In this document: piece after piece, positions 16,066-24,142 of the stretch
Numbering within the stretch: position 1 is the first letter of the stretch
Layout of the letters: every line of letters starts with the position of its first letter
NCBI GenBank assembly: GCA_036378735.1
Contig: DASUVX010000122.1
Span: 1-31,143 of the forward strand
Length of the DNA: 31,143 nucleotides
From: GCA-003244245 sp036378735
GTDB lineage: Bacteria; Actinomycetota; Actinomycetes; Mycobacteriales; Pseudonocardiaceae
Direction of reading: 5' to 3'
Made by a program: the position numbers and the translations under genes
Notes under the pieces: model-generated
Database searches by the model: none
The model's input: only the letters and a program-made list of their open reading frames with translations
What the model was told of the DNA's origin: nothing

Positions 16066-16806
16066 TTAGGTGACGGAGGTTCCGATGAGTCGTCCGATGC
16101 TGTAGGTGATGGCGGCGGCGAGCGCGCCGAGCAGCAGTTGGCGGGCGCCGCCGCGTGCGGCGGGACGGCGGGTGAGGGTGGCGACGATGGTGCCGCCGCC
16201 GAACAGCGCGATGGCGACGACGATGAGGGAGATCAACACGGTGCGGGCGCCGGCGAGGTAGGGCAGCAAGGGGATGATCGCGCCGACGGCGAAGGCCGCC
16301 AGTGACGCGGCGGCGGCGACCCAGGGTGAGGGCAAGTTGTCGGGGTCGAGGCCGAATTCCTCGCGGGTGTGCATCCGCAGCGCGGTCTTGGGGTCGCGGG
16401 AGATGTCGGTGGCGGCCTGGGCGGCCAGGGTGGGGTTGAGTCCGTAGCCGATGAGGGTCTGGGTGAGTTCCTCTTGTTCGGCGTCGGGGAAGCGGGTGAG
16501 TTTGTCTTGTTCGATCGCGGTTTCGGCTGCGATGAGTTCGTTTTGGCTGGTGACCGAGATGTACTCACCGGCGGCCATGGACAGGCTGCCCGCGGCGAGC
16601 CCGGCGAGCCCGGTGAGCAGCAGGGTGCGCACCGGGGCTCCGCCGCCGCCGACACCGATGATCAGGGAAGCGTTGGTGATCAGCCCGTCCATGGCGCCGA
16701 ACACCGTGGGCCGTAGCCAACCTCCGGACACACCGCGGTGGTGGTGGCTCCATTCGGGGGCGTCCCGAACGCCCGTGCTGGGTGCGGGTTCGGTGGGGTC
16801 TGTCAT
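16066..16806 (-). CDS. VIT1/CCC1-family Fe2+/Mn2+ transporter
   Basis: A 246-residue inner-membrane protein of the vacuolar iron transporter family. After a short hydrophilic N-terminus come WLRPTVFGAMDGLITNASLI (first helix; the Asp is the usual metal-path residue) and AAGSLSMAAGEYISVTSQNE (second helix with GEYxSV). An acidic cytoplasmic metal-binding segment is rich in Glu (about residues 85-150), and three hydrophobic C-terminal helices follow. ATG 16806 has GGAGG 5 nt upstream; a GTG at 16818 would take in this site. It is the last gene of the radical SAM operon, 39 bp after the phosphatidyltransferase stop. Export or storage of Fe or Mn would support the iron-sulfur enzyme and the metal-dependent transferase upstream. 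Confidence 0.88.
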   Translation of the reverse strand: MTDPTEPAPSTGVRDAPEWSHHHRGVSGGWLRPTVFGAMDGLITNASLIIGVGGGGAPVRTLLLTGLAGLAAGSLSMAAGEYISVTSQNELIAAETAIEQDKLTRFPDAEQEELTQTLIGYGLNPTLAAQAATDISRDPKTALRMHTREEFGLDPDNLPSPWVAAAASLAAFAVGAIIPLLPYLAGARTVLISLIVVAIALFGGGTIVATLTRRPAARGGARQLLLGALAAAITYSIGRLIGTSVT

Positions 16807-16845
16807 GAGGGCCTCCACCTGCTTGGGGGTCGCAAGGCAGTCGCG

Positions 16846-17697
16846 TCAGGCCGGTGAGGCCCTCCAAGCGCGCAGCGCCAGCACGGCCTGCATGCCTGCG
16901 GCTGGTCGTAGCCATACCGGGCGCGGCGCTTCCACCATTCGACCCCGTGCGACGCTGATCGCGGTGACCGCGAGCACCGGGACGGGCCACGCGGCCAGCG
17001 CCGCCGCGCGCACCCGCGGATCGGGTTCGCGGTGCAGGGCGAACCACGTCCAAAACACCGCATCGGCCAGCGCATCAGCATAGAAACCGAACGGTGTCAT
17101 GCCATCGCGCCGCGCGAGTATCCCGTCGGCTTTGTCAGTAGCCAGCGCGACCAGACCCAGCCAGCGACCCAGGCGGGGGGCGGCCAGGGGCAGGTTAGCG
17201 CGGGTGAGGCTGACGAGGTTGGCGGCACCGACGCGCTGCTGGTCTTCCAGCATGCCCAGATGCGTCAGCGCCAGCGCCCAACTCAGCGTCGGCCAGCACC
17301 AGGCGCGGCCCCCGGTCAGGGCGAGTATCGCGGCGTGGAAGGCGGTGAGTTCGGCGGCGACGCGGGGATGGGCCCGGGCCTGCTGAGTGGAGCGCTGCGC
17401 GCAGTGCAGCAGGAACACCGTCCAGGCCCTGGGCGCCCACCCTCGGGTGCGCAGCTGCGCGAGTAGCAGGTTGGTGGCATCTCGGCTGCTGCCCGCGGCG
17501 GTGGGATCGGCGCCTACCTCGATGGAATATCGCCGCGATAGCTTCTCTGCTCGGATGTGGCGCCGCCTCGCGGTGATCCGATCGGCCAGTGATGCCAGCG
17601 CGCGAACGTGCCGGCCGAACGGGTGTGTGTGGGGCCGGTGTGGGCTCGTCCCGTGGCTGTGGCCAGCGCGGCCCGTACGCCCACCACGGCCCGTCAC
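16846..17697 (-). CDS. CDP-alcohol phosphatidyltransferase family membrane protein with a long N-terminal extension
   Basis: A 283-residue protein. The C-terminal part carries the complete CDP-AP catalytic signature, starting at residue 188: Asp188, Asp191-Gly192, Ala195-Arg196, Gly204, Asp208 and Asp212 (DKADGILAR ... GFYADALAD). The family's first helix precedes it as GAANLVSLTRANLPLA. Four Asp residues bind two metal ions and the CDP-activated lipid, and the enzyme swaps CMP for an alcohol. The N-terminal 150 residues (Arg/His-rich, then helical) are extra and unrecognised. The GTG start at 17697 overlaps the methyltransferase stop by 4 nt (GTGA), implying translational coupling. Context suggests it builds or modifies a phospholipid head group alongside the radical SAM enzyme and methyltransferase. 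Confidence 0.82.
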   Translation of the reverse strand: MTGRGGRTGRAGHSHGTSPHRPHTHPFGRHVRALASLADRITARRRHIRAEKLSRRYSIEVGADPTAAGSSRDATNLLLAQLRTRGWAPRAWTVFLLHCAQRSTQQARAHPRVAAELTAFHAAILALTGGRAWCWPTLSWALALTHLGMLEDQQRVGAANLVSLTRANLPLAAPRLGRWLGLVALATDKADGILARRDGMTPFGFYADALADAVFWTWFALHREPDPRVRAAALAAWPVPVLAVTAISVARGRMVEAPRPVWLRPAAGMQAVLALRAWRASPA

Positions 17698-18572
17698 GGC
17701 ACCGGCCTTGTCTGGGTGTGTGTCCGCGTGGTTTTCTCCGCGATCAGCAGGGCGTAGCCGGCGCAGCCCTCAGCGACCGCCCGGGTAGCGAGCGCGGTCA
17801 TCTCCAGCGCCTTGCCGAAGTCCACCTCGGATAGCGCTGGGAGTGTCCCCGCGAGCAGGCGCAATGCGCGCAGCCGCGTCTCGATCGCCCCGATCATCTC
17901 GCCCAGCGCGTCGTCGTGGCTCTCGGTGCAGGTGACGGCCAGTCCGGCCCTGGCCAGGATGCCCGCGTAGTCCTCCAACGGTCGGGCATCGGCGATACAG
18001 GCCACCCAACCGGCCAGACCCCGCAACTCGACGTTGAGCCGGTCCGGTTCGACGGTGACGTCGGTGATCCCGACCCGCCCACCGGGGCGCAGGACCCGGG
18101 CCACTTCGCCGGCCGCCTCGGTTTTGTCGGGAAACGTGCAGAACGCGCACTCGCAGACCACCGCGTCGAAGCTGGCGTCGGGAAAAGGCAGCCGCTCAGC
18201 GTCGGCGAGCTGGAAGCTCACCGATCCGCCCAGCCCGGCGCCCTGGGCGGCCTCGCGGGCCTGGGCCACCGACGCCTGCCCTAGGTCCACCCCGACCACG
18301 CTCACCCCGAACTCGCGCGCGAGCATCACCGCGCTGGCACCGGGCCCACTGGCGACGTCGAGCACCCGCTGCCCGGGCGCCAGCGCGAGCCGCCGCCCCA
18401 GGTGGCGGGTCAGCGCCAACCCGCCGGGATGGTAGCTGTCCCCGAGTACCAGCCCCACCACGTCGCGCTGGTAGGCCGCTGCGCAACACGCCTTGACATC
18501 GGTGCCGGCAATTGCGTGGGCGCCGGTCGGGGTGTTGACGTCGGTGCCGGTGTGGGGGTGGTCGCTGCTCAT
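17694..18572 (-). CDS. Cys-rich class I SAM-dependent methyltransferase (ArsM/UbiE-like)
   Basis: A 292-residue Rossmann methyltransferase. Motif I is VLDVASGPGAS (70-80), the acidic motif II is VVGVDLG (Asp96), then ADAERLPFPDASFD (motif III) and VLRPGGRVGITDV. Unusual features are Cys29-Cys30 near the N-terminus, followed by the block LGDSYHPGGLALT, and three clustered Cys (140, 142, 145) in VCECAFCTFPDK. Such Cys sets recall arsenite methyltransferases, but the sequence is not the canonical ArsM type; lipid or quinone methylation is also possible. ATG 18572 overlaps the radical SAM stop by 4 nt (ATGA), and its own stop overlaps the next start. It therefore sits in the middle of a translationally coupled three-gene unit. 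Confidence 0.85.
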   Translation of the reverse strand: MSSDHPHTGTDVNTPTGAHAIAGTDVKACCAAAYQRDVVGLVLGDSYHPGGLALTRHLGRRLALAPGQRVLDVASGPGASAVMLAREFGVSVVGVDLGQASVAQAREAAQGAGLGGSVSFQLADAERLPFPDASFDAVVCECAFCTFPDKTEAAGEVARVLRPGGRVGITDVTVEPDRLNVELRGLAGWVACIADARPLEDYAGILARAGLAVTCTESHDDALGEMIGAIETRLRALRLLAGTLPALSEVDFGKALEMTALATRAVAEGCAGYALLIAEKTTRTHTQTRPVP

Positions 18573-20218
18573 CGAATTGTCTTGCCTACGTTGGTAGTGT
18601 CCGGCGCAAGCGGCTGATTGCGGTGCCCGTTGTCGTTGCCGTGGGTGTTGTGGGTGCGGGCGATCTTCGAGCCGTAGGGCGAGACTTGCAGTACCGGTTG
18701 CAGGCCGGTCGCGTTAGGTACCACGTCGGCGACCCTCACCCCCGACATTGCTTCGCGGACCTGTTCGCGGTAGCCCACGGAGTTGTAGGCGCAGAACGGG
18801 ATCATCCGCCCGTCCGGGGTGAGTTCCTCCACGCAGCATTTCATCAGCTGCTTGACGTTGAGTGTGTAGGGATCCATAAAGTCCTGGATCACGATCATGA
18901 ACGCGGTGTCGGTGATCGTCTTGACGACCTCGGGCAGATCCAGGCCGCACGCCGTGCACTCGAGTGCTTCAGCAGTGATGGCCAGATTGGTGTTGGTGGT
19001 GTCGGTGCCCATGAACGCCGAGGCGGACCACAACTTCTCCAGGGCGTGGCGAATGTCGTAGTCGGGCACCACCCGGTTGGACACGTAATCGAGGTGGTCC
19101 TCGATCTTGAGCAGACGCGGGATCGGGACGACGGTGCGCTCGGCGCCCTCGCCGTCGGTGAGCAGGTAGGTGATCGAGCGGCAGGTCGGGAAGCAGCACG
19201 GTACCGGGAAAAAGTCGGCCGGTCGGAACCACTGGGGTAGCTGCGCGCAGATCAGGTGGATGACGTCGGAGTTGGTCAGCCGCGTCAGCGGGTCGAACTC
19301 GACATGGCGCCCGGCGTGGGTGACCGGCTGAAAGGCGATCATGCGCACCGCCGGATGTTCCAGCCCGTAACGGATGATCTCGCCTAGCTCGTCGGTGTTC
19401 ATGTCACGTTCGATCGCCGCGACCAGGGTGACCGGGAGCCCATTGCGCGCGCAGGCCTCCAGCGCCGCCCGTTTGCGTTCGCGCAGGTCTTTGCCCCGGA
19501 TGCTCAGGTGGGTGGAGCGTTTGAACCCGTCAAACTGCAGATAGATGTTGAGCTTCTTACCCGGGATGGCGCGGTGTCGCTCGCCTAGCGCCGCCGCGAA
19601 CGCCTTGTCGGTGGCCAACCGGATGCCGTTGGTGTTCAGGTTCACCGTCCTGATCGGTTTGGTGCGGGCCAGGTCGATCATCGCCAGGATGTCGGGATGG
19701 ATGGTCGGCTCGCCGCCGGAGAACATCACCACTTCGGCCTCGCCCTCGGATTCGACGAAGACATCGAGCATCGTCTCGCACTGGGCCAAGGTGATCGAGT
19801 ACCCGTCGGGTTGGTGCCCGGAGTCGGCGAAGCAGATCGGGCAGTCCAGGTTGCAGTTGGTGTTGACCTCGATGATGCCCAGACACGCGTGCTGCTTGTG
19901 CTCGGGGCACAGCCCACAATCCGAGGGGCAGCCATCGACCACCCCGGTCTGAAACGTCAGCGGGATCGTGCCCGGCTTGTTAAACCGCGTCGAGTCCAGA
20001 TACATCTGCGCGTCGCCGTAGACCAGCGCCTCGAACACGCCGTGTTCCTTGCAGCGTTTGCGCAGGTACACCTTATTGTCACGGACGTTGACCTGGGCAT
20101 CGATGACGACCTTGCAGACCGGGCAGATGCTCTTGGTGTATTCCAGGAACACCTCCTCACGGTCCACCTTCAGTGGCGGGTCGGTGTGCTGGTCGGGACC
20201 AGGCATGATTTCGGTCAT
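18569..20218 (-). CDS. Radical SAM enzyme of the MJ0619/tetraether-synthase (Tes) superfamily, COG1964-like
   Basis: A 549-residue multi-cluster radical SAM protein. In order: an N-terminal rubredoxin-like pair CPVC (Cys32, Cys35) with Cys56 in KRCKEHG; a Cys97/Cys101/Cys104/Cys112 group; the radical SAM motif CNLDCPIC (122, 126, 129) with FADSG; the SAM-binding GGEP at 168-171; then Cys341/342/346 (PCCFPTC), Cys421/424 (ECTAC), Cys461/462 and Cys476 in RMIPFCAYN. This layout matches the archaeal Tes family, which couples lipid tails. Bacterial relatives are implicated in membrane-spanning or branched lipids, and a pterin-methylating activity is also reported in the superfamily. ATG 20218 has GGGAGA upstream. 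First gene of the leftward coupled operon. Confidence 0.85.
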   Translation of the reverse strand: MTEIMPGPDQHTDPPLKVDREEVFLEYTKSICPVCKVVIDAQVNVRDNKVYLRKRCKEHGVFEALVYGDAQMYLDSTRFNKPGTIPLTFQTGVVDGCPSDCGLCPEHKQHACLGIIEVNTNCNLDCPICFADSGHQPDGYSITLAQCETMLDVFVESEGEAEVVMFSGGEPTIHPDILAMIDLARTKPIRTVNLNTNGIRLATDKAFAAALGERHRAIPGKKLNIYLQFDGFKRSTHLSIRGKDLRERKRAALEACARNGLPVTLVAAIERDMNTDELGEIIRYGLEHPAVRMIAFQPVTHAGRHVEFDPLTRLTNSDVIHLICAQLPQWFRPADFFPVPCCFPTCRSITYLLTDGEGAERTVVPIPRLLKIEDHLDYVSNRVVPDYDIRHALEKLWSASAFMGTDTTNTNLAITAEALECTACGLDLPEVVKTITDTAFMIVIQDFMDPYTLNVKQLMKCCVEELTPDGRMIPFCAYNSVGYREQVREAMSGVRVADVVPNATGLQPVLQVSPYGSKIARTHNTHGNDNGHRNQPLAPDTTNVGKTIR

Positions 20219-20711
20219 CGATGTCTCCCACGAAATTCGTCCACCTGGACTCCACCGGTGGGTGCGGGCGTCCGGTCAGTGTCCACCGTCGCCTACCCCA
20301 CGCTGTCCCCCGCCGGCCACCCGGTCACGGTCTACCCGATCGTGGTTTACCAGATCGAGCGACGGAGCGGGATGCTGGATCGCGCTAGACACGGGGTCTC
20401 CCTCACTCAACGAGGTGGTCTTACCCATAGATAGGGACCGGGGTTACACCCCGAGCCCGCGCAGTGGCGGTGGATGAACCCGCCCCGCCGACCCATGCGC
20501 CCTCAACTCGCACGGACCCGGCAACACCCCAGGTCACAGTGATGCTGAGACGCTGCCGGAGAAGCCAGCAGCAACCACAAGCACCGGCTCGTAGGCGAAT
20601 CCCGCGGGGTCAGGCAGCACAGCCTCTCCGGTGACCCGACCCGACTTCACCCCTACCCAACCCCCCGGCCAGGAGCCTCACCGCTTCACATCACGAAACG
20701 CGGGCTCGTTG
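20219..20711. other. About 490-bp upstream region of the radical SAM operon
   Basis: No gene recognised. It contains a GGTTACACC motif (20442-20450) embedded in GGGG-TTACA-CCCC, which can form a short hairpin. The remainder is GC-rich sequence with no clear promoter boxes or riboswitch core. Confidence 0.5.
20442..20450 (+). promoter_or_regulatory. GGTTACACC motif (copy 4)
   Basis: An exact copy inside GGGGTTACACCCC, about 224 bp upstream of the radical SAM start. An operator for the operon is possible. Confidence 0.35.
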
Positions 20712-20993
20712 ATCATCCCTCCGGCGCACAGCCCGACGATGTGGGCGCCGAGCAGCCGCCGTTTACCATCGATCTCCGGGTCGGTGAAGGTCACCCACGG
20801 CAGGTGCCCGGGGGAGAACTTCGCCTTGACCGGGATGAAGATGTCGCGCACCGAGGATCTCGTCCACCCGCAGCTGCTGCGGGTCCAGGGTGAGCACGAC
20901 GTCCCCGCCCTCACGACGTGCGGCGCAGAGTCGAGCAGCGAATCGGACATCGATGCCCTCGGCGGTGAACTGGCGCTGCAGTAACCCAGCTCC
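20712..20993 (-). pseudogene. Deleted remnant of a second MerA-like flavoprotein gene
   Basis: On the minus strand, three blocks match the intact flavoprotein at 22545-23954. The first is LQRQFTAEGIDVRF with GGDVVLTL and QQLRVDEIL. The second is VRDIFIPVKAKFSPGHLPW with VTFTDPEI. The third is KRRLLGAHIVGLCAGGMINE. In the intact gene, about 60 residues separate the first and second blocks and about 40 separate the second and third; here they are joined, with a frame change after the first. It is an internally deleted inverted relative of the neighbouring gene, diverged at roughly a quarter or more of positions by eye, so not a recent duplicate. It lies upstream of and divergent from the zinc-ribbon gene. 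Confidence 0.72.
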
Positions 20994-21071
20994 CTATCCG
21001 TATATGACACCCGGGATGACCACCGCCGGTGATCACGACGGTGCACGACCCGACACTCTCGAGGCGATGAG

Positions 21072-21272
21072 ATGACGCTCGACCCCCAAGCAGACCCCGG
21101 CCGTCGCGCGTGGCTGCCCTGCCCCCATTGCGGCGATGACACCGCCCTGTACCTACTCGACTGCGACGTCTGCCTGATCTGGGTGCAGTGCGGCAACTGC
21201 CTGCGTCGGTGGTGGCACGACACCGGTGTCGGCCGCGGACGACATCCACAACACCTTCTCGACGTCGCCTAA
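21072..21272 (+). CDS. Small zinc-ribbon protein, function unknown
   Basis: A 66-residue protein with three CxxC pairs: CPHCG (Cys17, Cys20), CDVC and CGNC. These are spaced like a zinc ribbon or small rubredoxin-like knuckle, and an aromatic segment RRWWHD follows the last pair. GAGG lies about 7 nt before ATG 21072. It ends 76 bp before the membrane-protein start on the same strand, so the two are probably cotranscribed. It could be a metal- or redox-sensing adaptor or a nucleic-acid binder. I do not recognise a named family. Confidence 0.6.
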   Translation: MTLDPQADPGRRAWLPCPHCGDDTALYLLDCDVCLIWVQCGNCLRRWWHDTGVGRGRHPQHLLDVA

Positions 21273-21348
21273 TCCGGCAGGCACCGCGCCCGTCCCCCCC
21301 GTTACCTACCTCACTGGTCTATCACCAGCCAGCCGAAAGAAGGTCGTG

Positions 21349-22452
21349 ATGACAACAGCAATCCACGAGCCGCACCGCATCCGGTCCGGGTACCCGCCCG
21401 GTGTAGCACCGGTCGCGGTAGCCCGCTGGGCCGGTCTCGGCCTCGGGATCGCGCTGAGCGCAGACGGGGTGATACTGGCACTGCTTGCGGTAATAACGGC
21501 ACCACCGCGGTTCCTGCAACTGGCACAGATCGCGTTGAGCCTGGCGGTGGCTATCCCCGGTCTGCGGATCACCCAAGTCGCCCTGGCTGATCGCAGGCCG
21601 CTGGCCATCGGGGTGCTGCTGCCCGAGATCGTGCTGGCTGCCGCGATGGTCTATTTCGCCACCGCGCTGTCGCTGTTTCACGCCGGACACATCGCCTATC
21701 CCGGCGCTGTGTCCCAGTTCCTCACCGTGCTCGCCGCGCTGGGCTTGGGCGCAGCAGGACTGGTCCTGGCCGGCGCGACTACACCCTCCGCGCAAGAGGC
21801 AGGGCGGGTGTCGTTCCCGATCGCGGTGCGTGACGGCGTCATCCTCATCGTCGGCACCATCTTGGTAGCGATCGCGATCGGACAGCTCGCCGGTCCCAAG
21901 CTGGCTCCGCCGCACTGGAACTGGATCAGCTTTGCCGGGATCACGGTTCCCGGCATGCTGGTCCTGGTGACCCGCGAGATGGTCAAACAAGCCTACCGGC
22001 GCGGCCAGCAGCCACAGCGCTCCCAGCTAGCCCGGCTCATCGTGACCGAGGCGCTGCTCATCGGGGGTCTGTTCGTCATGTTCTACGGCAGTATCACGAA
22101 CCTGACGTTGGGTAAAAACGGCTACACCACCGGCTTTGCCGGGAACAACGTCGGGATGGTGTTGCTGGGGGGCGCCGCGGTGTTCCTCTTCGCTGTCCGC
22201 GGAATGATCAAAGTTTCCGCCGCGAGTCTCAGCGGTCGATCGCTGATCCCGCGGATGCTGGTCACCAATCTGGCGTTCACCGCGGGGGCTATCGCCTTCT
22301 TCTACGGTGAACGGTCCGTGATCGTCGGACACGACCCATCACTGTCCCTCGGTGCGGCCTTCCCAGCGGCCCTCATGATCGCCGCAATCGGCCTGCTCAT
22401 TCTCATCCCTGGGCGGGTGCTAAACCGCACCGACGCGGCCACAGCAGCATGA
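21349..22452 (+). CDS. Polytopic membrane protein of unknown function
   Basis: A 367-residue protein with about ten hydrophobic segments. Examples are LGLGIALSADGVILALLAVI, FLTVLAALGLGAAGLVLA, GVILIVGTILVAIAIGQLAG, IVTEALLIGGLFVMFYGSI and AALMIAAIGLLILIPG. A short basic cytoplasmic loop, MVKQAYRRGQQPQRSQ, lies mid-protein. No transporter or enzyme signature is evident. ATG 21349 has GAAAGAAGG upstream; the open frame extends left to 21226, but that part overlaps the zinc-ribbon gene. It sits between the zinc-ribbon protein and the MerA-like flavoprotein, and this conserved-looking trio may act on a membrane lipid or redox carrier. Confidence 0.75.
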   Translation: MTTAIHEPHRIRSGYPPGVAPVAVARWAGLGLGIALSADGVILALLAVITAPPRFLQLAQIALSLAVAIPGLRITQVALADRRPLAIGVLLPEIVLAAAMVYFATALSLFHAGHIAYPGAVSQFLTVLAALGLGAAGLVLAGATTPSAQEAGRVSFPIAVRDGVILIVGTILVAIAIGQLAGPKLAPPHWNWISFAGITVPGMLVLVTREMVKQAYRRGQQPQRSQLARLIVTEALLIGGLFVMFYGSITNLTLGKNGYTTGFAGNNVGMVLLGGAAVFLFAVRGMIKVSAASLSGRSLIPRMLVTNLAFTAGAIAFFYGERSVIVGHDPSLSLGAAFPAALMIAAIGLLILIPGRVLNRTDAATAA

Positions 22453-22544
22453 ACCTCACGGTGATCACAACCGTCTATGCCCGGAAATCCGGTATCCGCG
22501 GTCGGTAACGACAACCAACCCGCTTCTTGATAAGGAGCACGCAA

Positions 22545-23954
22545 ATGGCGTCCTTTGACTACGACCTAGCGATCATCGGGGCGGGATCAGCGGGATTAAC
22601 CGCGGCCCGGGTCGGACGGTTTTTCGCCAAACGGATCGCGTTGATCGACAAGGACCGGCTAGGCGGGGACTGCCTCTACTACGGCTGTGTCCCCAGCAAG
22701 GCACTGATCAAGGCATCGCGGGTGGCCCACGAGACCGCCACCGCGCGCCGGTGGGGCCTGCCCACCCAACCAGTGGCCACGGATCTCGCCGCGGTCAACG
22801 CCCGGGTGCACCAGGCCATCACCGAGATCAGCAAACTCGACGACGCCGCGGTGTTCTCCGAACTCGGCGTCGATGTCCTGTTCGGCGGTGCCACCTTCCG
22901 CGATCCCCACACTCTGCACGTCGGGGACCGCGACATCACCGCCAAATTCGTTCTGATCGCCTCTGGTAGCCGGCCGGCCGTACCGAACATCGACGGGCTG
23001 GCCGAGGTCGGCTACCTCACCAACGAGGATGTTTTCGACCTCGACGCGCTACCAGACCGGCTCGCGGTGATCGGTGGCGGTCCGATCGGCGTGGAGCTCG
23101 CGCAGGCGTTGCACCGGCTCGGCTGCGCAGTGACCGTCGTACAACGCGGACCCCACCTCCTGGCTCGCGACGACACCGACCTGATCGAAATCCTGAAGCG
23201 CCAGTTCACCGACGAGGGCATCGACGTGCGATGCAACACCCGCCCCACCGCGGTGCGTCGGGACGGCGGGGATACCGTGCTCACTCTCGGCGCTGCCCAG
23301 CTACGGGTAGACGCAATCTTGTGCGCCGTTGGCCGGGTACCCAACGTGGAGACGCTCGGACTCGACGCCGCCGGCATCACCATCAACCACCAGGGCATCA
23401 CCGTCACCCACCAGCTCCAGACCAGCCAACCGCACATCTACGCCGTCGGCGACGTAACTGGCGGCCCGGCGTTCACCCACTACGCCGGCCACCAGGCCGC
23501 CCACGCGGTCCGCAACATCTTCGTCCCGATCAAAGCAGCGTTCTCCTCCGGCCACCTGCCATGGGTGACCTTCACCGACCCGGAGATCGCGCACGTCGGC
23601 AAGACCGAGGCGCAGGCCCGCGCGGCCGGCGACACCTACGAGGTCATCCGATTCCCCTACAGCCACAACGAACGAGCCGTCACCGAAGGGGAAACCGTCG
23701 GCCTGATGAAGTTCCTCATCAACACCAAACGGCGCTTGATCGGAGCCCACATCGCCGGACACGCCGCCGGTGAGATGATCAACGAGCTGACCCTGGCGAT
23801 GAACAACGACCTCACCATCGACGCGATCATCAGCTCGATCCACGCCTATCCCACCTACTCCTTCGCGATCCCCATCGCGTTCTACGACTATGTCCTGACC
23901 GACAACCCCAGCGCCGCAGCAAAGGTAGGCCGCTTCCTCAGCCACCTCACCTAG
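22545..23954 (+). CDS. FAD-dependent pyridine nucleotide-disulfide oxidoreductase (MerA/Lpd-like)
   Basis: A 469-residue flavoprotein. FAD loop DLAIIGAGSAGLTAAR is at about residues 8-23 and the redox-active disulfide GGDCLYYGCVPSK at Cys43/Cys48. The NAD(P)H loop VIGGGPIGVELAQAL and the second FAD motif IYAVGDVTGGPAFTHYA follow, with the dimer domain (LPWVTFTDPEIAHVGKTEAQA) at the end. It lacks the N-terminal HMA domain and the C-terminal Cys pair of true mercuric reductase. The usual HPTxxE is replaced by HAYPTYSFA, as in the MerA-like flavoproteins found beside membrane proteins in cyanobacteria and others. AAGGAG precedes ATG 22545. It may supply electrons to thiol or selenol partners or to the lipid pathway. 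An intrinsic terminator follows. Confidence 0.87.
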   Translation: MASFDYDLAIIGAGSAGLTAARVGRFFAKRIALIDKDRLGGDCLYYGCVPSKALIKASRVAHETATARRWGLPTQPVATDLAAVNARVHQAITEISKLDDAAVFSELGVDVLFGGATFRDPHTLHVGDRDITAKFVLIASGSRPAVPNIDGLAEVGYLTNEDVFDLDALPDRLAVIGGGPIGVELAQALHRLGCAVTVVQRGPHLLARDDTDLIEILKRQFTDEGIDVRCNTRPTAVRRDGGDTVLTLGAAQLRVDAILCAVGRVPNVETLGLDAAGITINHQGITVTHQLQTSQPHIYAVGDVTGGPAFTHYAGHQAAHAVRNIFVPIKAAFSSGHLPWVTFTDPEIAHVGKTEAQARAAGDTYEVIRFPYSHNERAVTEGETVGLMKFLINTKRRLIGAHIAGHAAGEMINELTLAMNNDLTIDAIISSIHAYPTYSFAIPIAFYDYVLTDNPSAAAKVGRFLSHLT

Positions 23955-24030
23955 ACAACAATTCCACGGCCCTCTATGTAGCCTGGACAAGCCGGTGGTC
24001 GGCCCCGTTGTTCGAGATCCACGTAAGTCT

Positions 24031-24064
24031 GGGGTCCGTGAGCCGCTCGCCGGGCCCCGCTTTT
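24031..24064 (+). terminator. Rho-independent terminator after the flavoprotein gene
   Basis: A strong GC stem formed by GGGGTCCG...GAG and CTCGCCGGGCCCC, followed by GCTTTT, 77 bp past the flavoprotein stop. Stem and T-run are directly visible. Confidence 0.65.
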
Positions 24065-24142
24065 CCGAGGAGGGTCCTGCGATCAGTAATCACTTCAGGT
24101 CACAGGGCCGTTACGAGGCTTTGAGGGGCCGCGTCACGTCTG

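Noticed and set aside
17694..18572. Canonical arsenite methyltransferase ArsM
   Set aside because: It has Cys clusters, but motif I and the flanking sequence are of a different UbiE-like subgroup; no arsR, arsB or arsC genes are present. Kept only as ArsM/UbiE-like.
20219..20711. Cobalamin riboswitch upstream of the radical SAM gene (CCGCCACTG on the minus strand)
   Set aside because: Only this short piece matches; no B12-box or other core helices could be found.
22545..23954. True mercuric reductase
   Set aside because: No N-terminal HMA domain, no C-terminal vicinal Cys pair, and no merR, merT or merP nearby.
23955..24142. tRNA or selC-like RNA in the gap after the flavoprotein
   Set aside because: The GC hairpin is a terminator; no T-loop, acceptor pairing or anticodon arm could be built.
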